A program made the translations under genes and the position numbers. From JBBSWA01 sp038046485 (GTDB lineage: Archaea; Nanobdellota; Nanobdellia; Woesearchaeales; SM23-78): a DNA stretch of 18,889 nucleotides. Each line of letters begins with the position of its first letter. Within the stretch, counting starts at the first letter, position 1. The notes beneath the pieces were generated by a model. It ran no database searches. It was given only the letters and a program-made list of their open reading frames with translations, and was not told where the DNA came from. Location: NCBI GenBank assembly GCA_038046485.1, contig JBBSWA010000015.1, positions 1 through 18,889 on the forward strand, given 5' to 3'. Shown here in pieces: positions 14,563 through 18,889 of the stretch.

Positions 14563-15054
14563 ATGTTCGAAAGCTTTATGTACAAAAAGTTGAATGTTTT
14601 CCTACTCTTACTTATGTGCATCGTTGTCATTGCCCTTGCCGGGACAAGCATCTTCTTCCAAGACAGCTTTCGAGCGCTGAATGGCCAATACCAAGATACC
14701 AGCAAAAATTATACGACTGCTTATCAAAGCCTGCAACGCTGCCAAAACACCCTCAACGAAAAAGCTGAGAAATTGAATAGCACCTCTTTGGACATTCGCA
14801 AATACGACGAATTGTACACCCAAAAAACAGGCGAACTTGACCAAACCAAAAATAACCTACTCCAAAAAGATGCGGATTTGAAAGAAACCCAAGCTCAAAA
14901 AGCCAAAGTCGAACAAGCCTACCAACAAGCCTTGATTGACCAACAATCCCTTAAACAACTACTGATCAGCGCTCAAAGTGATGTTAACGCCTACAAACAA
15001 CAAGCCGATACCCTCAAACTTCAACTCAGTGCTTGTCAAGCTGCTGGAAACTAA
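14563..15054 (+). CDS. Membrane-anchored coiled-coil protein
   Basis: Protein of 163 aa. One hydrophobic segment at about 11-31 follows a short basic N-terminus (MYKKL), so it is likely a signal anchor with the rest outside the cell. From residue 35 on, the sequence is rich in Gln, Lys, Asn, Glu and Leu with heptad-like spacing (LNEKAEKLN, LDQTKNNLLQKDADLKETQAQKAKVEQAY), a long coiled coil. Two cysteines (in SLQRCQNT and at LSACQAAGN) could form links. No family is recognised. It lies inside the MoxR/VWA neighbourhood with its own promoter, suggesting an envelope structural or scaffolding part. Confidence 0.75.
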   Translation: MFESFMYKKLNVFLLLLMCIVVIALAGTSIFFQDSFRALNGQYQDTSKNYTTAYQSLQRCQNTLNEKAEKLNSTSLDIRKYDELYTQKTGELDQTKNNLLQKDADLKETQAQKAKVEQAYQQALIDQQSLKQLLISAQSDVNAYKQQADTLKLQLSACQAAGN

Positions 15055-15084
15055 CTCTTGATTATAGACTACAAATCCGGTACC

Positions 15085-15092
15085 TATAAATA
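15085..15092 (+). promoter_or_regulatory. TATA box of three-TM protein gene
   Basis: TATAAATA begins 44 nt before ATG 15129, farther than usual. It predicts a start of transcription near 15112-15116 and a leader of about 14 nt, an exception to the leaderless pattern. Confidence 0.55.
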
Positions 15093-15128
15093 CTCTATCT
15101 CCTTAATGGATCCTAGCCTTAAACCCCC

Positions 15129-15932
15129 ATGAAGACCATCCGAAATCTCTTTCGAGAAGTCAAAGTTGAGATCTATAAGGTTGCCTTCCTTTACAGCTTT
15201 CTGAATGCGGCTACAGCCTTCTTAATTGTCCGATTATTAATCACCCGTGTTGATATTAATTCATTATTATTCCCTTGTATCGTGGGTATCTTAACTCTTG
15301 TTGCCAGTATGATCCACTATACAGACAAATATGGTTTTAAACAGCTTGAAGAAGGCAACCCTCAAATTAAGGAGATGCTGCGAACTGCGAGCGACAATGT
15401 CGACCAAAGTAGCAACATCCTTGTGCAAGCCTTATTCCTGGATCTGGCGCGGAATATGAGAACGGTATCTACTGGCGCTTTATTAGCAGGTAATTTATTC
15501 GGAAAAATCCTTATTATAGCCGGCGTAGCCGCTGCCCCTGTCGTTTTGGACAGTTTTAATATGAGAGTTGATGGTCTAGGAAACCTACCCTTTGGACAGA
15601 CGTTCTTCAACAGTCAAAGCCAAAACAAGTTCACCCCCCATCTTAAACCCAACCGAACCACCATTGAAGAGTTAGGCGGATTCAACGACTCCGACCTCAT
15701 CTTTGGAGATGACAGCGTAGCGAAGCTGAGCAATGAACAGATTGATTTACAACTAACCCCTGAAATGAAAGAAATGGACTTCAACAAAGAAAAAGAGCTG
15801 GAAGACAAACAATTCCAACGCAACAACTACCCGGTTGCAGTTAGTGCTCAAAGTGCTGAGACTGCGGACAATGACATTCCTAAAGAATCAGAACTCGCCA
15901 AGGCTTATAGCTTGCAAGTGAGGGGAAGCTGA
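15129..15932 (+). CDS. Three-TM membrane protein with acidic tail
   Basis: Protein of 267 aa. Hydrophobic segments at about 18-38, 43-64 and 118-140, the first preceded by a basic amphipathic N-terminus. Between TM2 and TM3 is a helical region (KQLEEGNPQIKEMLRTASDNVDQSSNILVQALF). After TM3 comes a long soluble, acidic, low-complexity tail (about 145-267). I do not recognise a named family with certainty; its place next to MoxR suggests a membrane part of the same system. The start is supported by a promoter 44 nt upstream and by hydropathy, since TM1 sits close to the N-terminus. Confidence 0.72.
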   Translation: MKTIRNLFREVKVEIYKVAFLYSFLNAATAFLIVRLLITRVDINSLLFPCIVGILTLVASMIHYTDKYGFKQLEEGNPQIKEMLRTASDNVDQSSNILVQALFLDLARNMRTVSTGALLAGNLFGKILIIAGVAAAPVVLDSFNMRVDGLGNLPFGQTFFNSQSQNKFTPHLKPNRTTIEELGGFNDSDLIFGDDSVAKLSNEQIDLQLTPEMKEMDFNKEKELEDKQFQRNNYPVAVSAQSAETADNDIPKESELAKAYSLQVRGS

Positions 15933-15933
15933 A

Positions 15934-16260
15934 CTAGCACGTATCGTCTTTTGTAGCATCCGTCGTTATCTGTTCCCCTTTCTTTATATCTCTTATAGCG
16001 ACGTCACACTGGTCTTTAAAATTTGGATGCGTGTTCGGATTCGAGGAATGATTTACATATCGCTCAGGCGACGAATAAAGATGAATTATTCCCCAATGCA
16101 CATGAGTGAAGTTTTTTTCCATTGCTGGAAGATCTTCGTATTCTTGTTCTGTTAATGATTTGAGCTTGTACTTTATGACTACTTCACCTTTTTTGAAGTC
16201 CCTGTTAGCAAACACTCCCTTGCCGAACAGGTTGCCTTTTTTTACCGTAACATCACCCAT
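15934..16260 (-). CDS. Small SET-domain protein
   Basis: Protein of 108 aa made of little more than a SET domain: GKGVFANRDFKKGEVVIKY (13-31) at the N-terminus and RYVNHSSNPNT (67-77), the pseudoknot NHSxxPN signature that binds S-adenosylmethionine in SET lysine methyltransferases. Where typical enzymes end in GEELxYDY, this one has GEQITTDATKDDTC (95-108), so the usual catalytic/aromatic Tyr is missing. ATG 16260 is chosen because a TATTTAAA box lies 32 nt upstream; the open frame extends to 16383, but that part runs through the divergent promoter and the MoxR gene. Activity and target are unknown. Confidence 0.82.
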   Translation of the reverse strand: MGDVTVKKGNLFGKGVFANRDFKKGEVVIKYKLKSLTEQEYEDLPAMEKNFTHVHWGIIHLYSSPERYVNHSSNPNTHPNFKDQCDVAIRDIKKGEQITTDATKDDTC

Positions 16261-16283
16261 ACCTATAGTGAACAACCCCAAAC

Positions 16284-16293
16284 CTTTAAATAC
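16284..16293. promoter_or_regulatory. Single symmetric TATA element for SET and MoxR genes
   Basis: CCTTTAAATA contains the palindromic TTTAAA (16285-16290), whose centre is 28.5 nt from the MoxR ATG (16316) and 27.5 nt from the SET ATG (16260). The 55-bp spacer contains no second TATA-like element, so one box seems to serve both directions. Confidence 0.6.
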
Positions 16294-16315
16294 TACTATC
16301 CTCATACAGGATAAC

Positions 16316-17284
16316 ATGGTCGATGCCCGAACGATGGAAAGCGTACGCAACATCGAGCGCTTAAAAGAAACGTTCTTGAACATTCAACGTGAGATGGCTA
16401 AAGTCGTCATCGGACAAGAAGACATCATCCAACAGCTTCTGGTTGCCATCCTAACCGACAGCAACGCTTTACTTGAAAGCTACCCCGGTCTAGGTAAAAC
16501 GACTATGATTCGTACCTTAGCTCAGATCATGGAACTGCAATTCAGCCGTATCCAGTCCACACCTGACCTTATGCCATCTGACATCACAGGAACTTATGTT
16601 ATTGAAGAAGATCGGGGCAAGAAAATCTTCAAATTCCAGAAAGGACCTATTTTTGCCAACATTGTACTTGCAGACGAAATTAACCGAGCAACTCCTAAAA
16701 CACAATCTGCTCTCTTAGAAGCTATGCAAGAAAAGCAAGTTACCGTCGGTAACCAAACATTTACCCTCGATCGCCCATTCTTTGTCTTAGCGACGCAAAA
16801 CCCCATTGACCAAGAAGGAACCTACCCTTTACCTGAAGCTCAAACTGACCGATTCTTATTAAAAATCCTCATCGGATACCCTAAATTTGAAGACGAACTT
16901 GAGATTGTGAACCGATACACCCGAAATATTTCCGACCCAGGCGTACGTGTGCTTCTTAGCAAAGAATCCTTAAAGTTATTGCAACAATTAACTCGGCAAG
17001 TTCCTATTGCAGATGACATCAAGAAAAGAGCTGTTGAAATTGTTACCAAAACAAGAAAAATAAAGGACCTCATTGAATATGGCGCTTCTCCACGAGCCAG
17101 CATTGGTATTGTCCTTGCCGCTAAAGCTAAGGCACTGATTGATGGCCGCAAGTTTGTTAGCGCCAAAGACATTGAAGACATGGCCTATCCTGTTCTACGA
17201 CACCGTCTCGTACTGAGTTTCAAAGCGGAGCGAGAAGGAAAAACAGCGGATGACGTCATTCGAGAAGTTCTCAAAAGCACTTAA
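16316..17284 (+). CDS. MoxR-family AAA+ ATPase
   Basis: Protein of 322 aa, typical MoxR size. Walker A is SYPGLGKTT (55-63, K61), Walker B VLADEINRA (118-125, D120 and E121), and sensor 1 lies in VLATQNPIDQEGTYPLPEAQTDRF (157-180). The lid domain contains ASPRASIGIVLAAKA. Position 55 is Ser where most P-loops have Gly. MoxR ATPases act as chaperone-like remodelers of VWA-domain and metalloprotein complexes; the VWA and DUF58 genes nearby are probable partners. ATG 16316 is favoured by the TATA element at 16285; the frame is open upstream to 16106 but antisense to the SET gene. It is followed by a small TM protein and DUF58. Confidence 0.95.
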   Translation: MVDARTMESVRNIERLKETFLNIQREMAKVVIGQEDIIQQLLVAILTDSNALLESYPGLGKTTMIRTLAQIMELQFSRIQSTPDLMPSDITGTYVIEEDRGKKIFKFQKGPIFANIVLADEINRATPKTQSALLEAMQEKQVTVGNQTFTLDRPFFVLATQNPIDQEGTYPLPEAQTDRFLLKILIGYPKFEDELEIVNRYTRNISDPGVRVLLSKESLKLLQQLTRQVPIADDIKKRAVEIVTKTRKIKDLIEYGASPRASIGIVLAAKAKALIDGRKFVSAKDIEDMAYPVLRHRLVLSFKAEREGKTADDVIREVLKST

Positions 17285-17357
17285 GTGACATTAAAAGTAA
17301 TATATCATCATACTAATTCTTTGTTTATAAAGCCATTCTCTATAAACCTACACAAAC

Positions 17358-17404
17358 TTTAAATAATAGTTCTAACTCAACCAAAATAACATCAGTGAGG
17401 TGAT
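17358..17404 (+). promoter_or_regulatory. Promoter and strong Shine-Dalgarno of small TM gene
   Basis: A TTTAAATAAT box (17358-17367) predicts a transcript start near 17387, leaving a leader of about 24 nt. In that leader GAGGTGAT (17397-17404) sits six bases before ATG 17411, the clearest ribosome-binding site on the plus strand of this window. Confidence 0.65.
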
Positions 17405-17410
17405 GTACAT

Positions 17411-17755
17411 ATGGCTAAAAATAACAACGAAGATCAACTCAGTAAATGGTCGTTCCTATTAGGATGCGTCCTATCTATTATCGTAGGATTTGTAACCGTA
17501 CCCTACAGCGTCTCTATCCTCGTGATTTTGGGACTTATCGTAGGATTTATGGGGCTTAGCACCAAAGACGGCAGTACTTACTTACTCTGCGTTATCGCCC
17601 TTGCGGTAATCGGAACATCGTGGCTTGCGAACGTACAATTGCTCAGCCCAGTAAGCACGTACATTAAAAACATCTTAGCTAGCTTCACCACCTTTGTTGG
17701 CGTAGCCGGTTTGGTTGTAGCTATTAAAACAATCTGGACGATGGGACACAAGTAA
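17411..17755 (+). CDS. Small four-TM membrane protein
   Basis: Protein of 114 aa with a polar N-terminus (MAKNNNEDQLSK) and hydrophobic segments at about 14-30, 33-49, 56-73 and 86-108. No enzymatic motif or named family is recognised. It has its own promoter with a consensus Shine-Dalgarno, unlike most genes here, suggesting high or controlled translation. It lies between MoxR and DUF58, so a membrane role in the same system is likely but unproven. Confidence 0.8.
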   Translation: MAKNNNEDQLSKWSFLLGCVLSIIVGFVTVPYSVSILVILGLIVGFMGLSTKDGSTYLLCVIALAVIGTSWLANVQLLSPVSTYIKNILASFTTFVGVAGLVVAIKTIWTMGHK

Positions 17756-17758
17756 GTG

Positions 17759-17796
17759 TTCTATTTTTTCCTTTTTTTTATGTTTTTCATTTTAAC
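17759..17796 (+). terminator. T-rich archaeal terminator
   Basis: Directly after the small TM protein stop come repeated T-runs (TTTTTT, TTTTTTT, TTTTT) within about 35 nt and no strong stem. Oligo-T runs are the usual intrinsic termination signal in archaea. Confidence 0.6.
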
Positions 17797-17831
17797 TTCT
17801 TCTTGTTCGAACCCCCTCTTAAGAGCTAAGA

Positions 17832-17839
17832 TTTAAATA
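17832..17839 (+). promoter_or_regulatory. TATA box of DUF58 gene
   Basis: TTTAAATA starts 30 nt before ATG 17862, giving DUF58 its own near-leaderless promoter after the T-rich terminator. Confidence 0.6.
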
Positions 17840-17861
17840 TCCCTGCCCCTTTTGAAAGAAC

Positions 17862-18725
17862 ATGGCCATCGACGTCAACTTCTTTCGCATGCTGGACCGG
17901 TTTCAATTGGCCATTAAGAAGAAGGTTCATAGCAATTATCAAGGTTTGCGGGAAAGCAGCCAATTTGGCCAAGGCCTTGTCTTTAAGGACTATCGAGAGT
18001 ATGTGCCTGGAGACGACACCCGATACCTAGACTGGAGGGTTTATGCCCGAACCGGAAAATTCTTCATCAAACGCTTCGAAGAAGAGCGCAACTTAATGCT
18101 CCACATCATTGTCGATGCAAGCGGCAGCATGAACTACGGCGAAAATGTGACCAAATTTGAATACGCTAGCATGGTGGGTTTAGGCTTTGCCTACATGGCC
18201 ATGAGCAACAATGAGAAATTTATTTTTAACACTTTTACAGAAATCATGCACCCCTTTCGCAGCCGAAAGGGCGTCAACCAGCTCATGAACATCGTGGACT
18301 ACCTCAACAAACTTGACATCACTGGAAAAAGCAAATTCAAAGAAAGCCTTGAAAGCTACAAAAGCTACATCACCACAAAAAGCCTTATTGTCATCATCAG
18401 TGACTTCCTATACGACACCGAAGAACTCAAAGATGCCCTTGGACGATACCGCAAAAGCCAACTCTTTATCATCCAAGTCCTTGATCCTGGAGAGCGCAAA
18501 CTTAACCTACACGGAGACCTATTACTTGAAGATGCTGAACTGGGCGTCAAACTACGCACCTTCATCAGCCGAAGGCTTGCCCAAAAGTATAGCGACAAAA
18601 TGGAAACCCACATTGCCAAACTCAAAGAACTCTCTGAAAACATGGGTGCGGAGTTCCTCGTTGCAACCACAGACACCCCCATTTATGATACGTTCTTCCA
18701 AATTTTAAAACCTGGTAAGTTCTGA
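17862..18725 (+). CDS. DUF58 protein with VWA-like domain
   Basis: Protein of 287 aa. The DUF58 signature DYREYVPGDDTRYLDWRVYARTGKFFIKRFEEE spans about 43-75 and leads into a VWA-like fold with a complete MIDAS start D85-A-S87-G-S89; VIISDF supplies a later MIDAS position. DUF58 proteins are nearly always linked to MoxR ATPases and are thought to be their binding partners. No membrane segment is visible, so it is probably cytosolic. The stop codon overlaps the ATG of an 11-codon frame (18725-18760). Confidence 0.93.
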   Translation: MAIDVNFFRMLDRFQLAIKKKVHSNYQGLRESSQFGQGLVFKDYREYVPGDDTRYLDWRVYARTGKFFIKRFEEERNLMLHIIVDASGSMNYGENVTKFEYASMVGLGFAYMAMSNNEKFIFNTFTEIMHPFRSRKGVNQLMNIVDYLNKLDITGKSKFKESLESYKSYITTKSLIVIISDFLYDTEELKDALGRYRKSQLFIIQVLDPGERKLNLHGDLLLEDAELGVKLRTFISRRLAQKYSDKMETHIAKLKELSENMGAEFLVATTDTPIYDTFFQILKPGKF

Positions 18726-18760
18726 TGAAACTCATTGAACTTGAAGAACTTGACCAATAA
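18725..18760 (+). other. Tiny 11-codon frame overlapping the DUF58 stop
   Basis: ATGA overlap: the frame MKLIELEELDQ starts on the last base of the DUF58 stop and ends after 11 codons. Its position is like a translationally coupled next gene, but it is far too short for a known protein. It may be the remnant of a lost downstream gene or chance. Confidence 0.25.
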
Positions 18761-18843
18761 ATAATATTAAAAATAAAAGTTAAAAAATAAAAAAATTAAT
18801 CAGGGATGAAACATCCCTGTAGTTTAGTATCATTTACTAAACT
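18760..18843 (-). terminator. Two-hairpin plus T-tract terminator (minus strand)
   Basis: Reading leftwards, AGTTTAGTA/TACTAAACT (18821-18829, 18835-18843) forms a 9-bp stem with a 5-nt loop. Then CAGGGATG/CATCCCTG (18801-18808, 18812-18819) forms an 8-bp stem with a 3-nt loop. On the minus strand these are followed by long T-rich runs (18800 down to about 18762). The first hairpin begins at the stop codon of the minus-strand coding fragment, as a transcription terminator would. Confidence 0.65.
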
Positions 18844-18889
18844 AACTCAAATCGAGGTTATCGACTGAGTTAAGGTCTTCGTCTAATGC
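18842..18889 (-). CDS. C-terminal fragment of a minus-strand gene (partial)
   Basis: Sixteen codons read in from the right edge: ALDEDLNSVDNLDLS then TAG (18842-18844). The tail is acidic. It is too short to identify. The support is the hairpin/T-tract terminator that starts exactly at this stop and is oriented for the minus strand. Confidence 0.4.
   Translation of the reverse strand, partial: ALDEDLNSVDNLDLS

Noticed and set aside
16106..16315. 70-residue N-terminal extension of MoxR
   Set aside because: It is antisense to the SET-domain gene and crosses the promoter; MoxR proteins normally start near MVDARTMESV-like helices before the AAA core.
16261..16383. 41-residue N-terminal extension of the SET protein
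   Set aside because: It would be encoded through the TATA element and antisense to the start of MoxR; the SET fold begins after Met at 16260.

Overview
The window looks archaeal and most resembles DPANN-type (Woesearchaeota/Pacearchaeota-like) genomes. It carries deoxyhypusine synthase, an archaeal-type ATP-dependent DNA ligase and a winged-helix/PLD-like regulator. Almost every gene or operon has an AT-rich TATA box starting 27-32 nt before its start codon, so most transcripts are probably leaderless. The lineage is an inference, not something proved by the sequence. A 10-N run at 3954-3963 shows this is a scaffold with an assembly gap.

Layout. (1) 49-2156, minus strand: three overlapping genes encoding an AAA_28-like P-loop NTPase, a divergent CYTH-like (triphosphate tunnel) protein and a second P-loop kinase-like protein. 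They diverge from a winged-helix/degenerate-PLD regulator (2224-3057) across a 67-bp promoter region with a 12-bp perfect palindrome. (2) 3059-3655: a VapBC-like toxin-antitoxin pair preceded by a palindromic hairpin. (3) 3705-6107: deoxyhypusine synthase followed by an agmatinase-family hydrolase, a pair that fits the agmatine-dependent archaeal route to hypusinated aIF5A. (4) 6104-8647, minus strand: DNA ligase and a ZIP metal transporter. (5) 8745-18725: a membrane/envelope system with two consecutive VWA membrane proteins (BatA-like, and VWA plus GATase-like), an MFS transporter, a membrane-anchored coiled-coil protein, a three-TM protein with an acidic tail, a small SET-domain protein (minus), a MoxR AAA ATPase, a four-TM small protein and a DUF58 protein. 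MoxR, DUF58 and VWA proteins commonly occur together as a chaperone-like membrane module; here the parts sit in several transcription units. (6) The right edge holds a minus-strand C-terminal coding fragment with a two-hairpin, T-rich terminator.

The most unusual signal is a pair of homologous structured non-coding elements, at 4807-5027 and 8745-8859. Each is bounded by the same inverted repeat, has a conserved inner stem (CAAAACTC/GAGTTTTG) and shares core sequence. Each lies immediately upstream of a gene in the same orientation. One begins where the VWA operon transcript is predicted to start; the other contains the agmatinase start codon inside its closing stem and carries an extra three-hairpin domain. 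They may be an undescribed cis-regulatory RNA family, a small RNA, or a MITE-like repeat. The second candidate novelty is the NTPase-CYTH-NTPase cassette with its divergent regulator.
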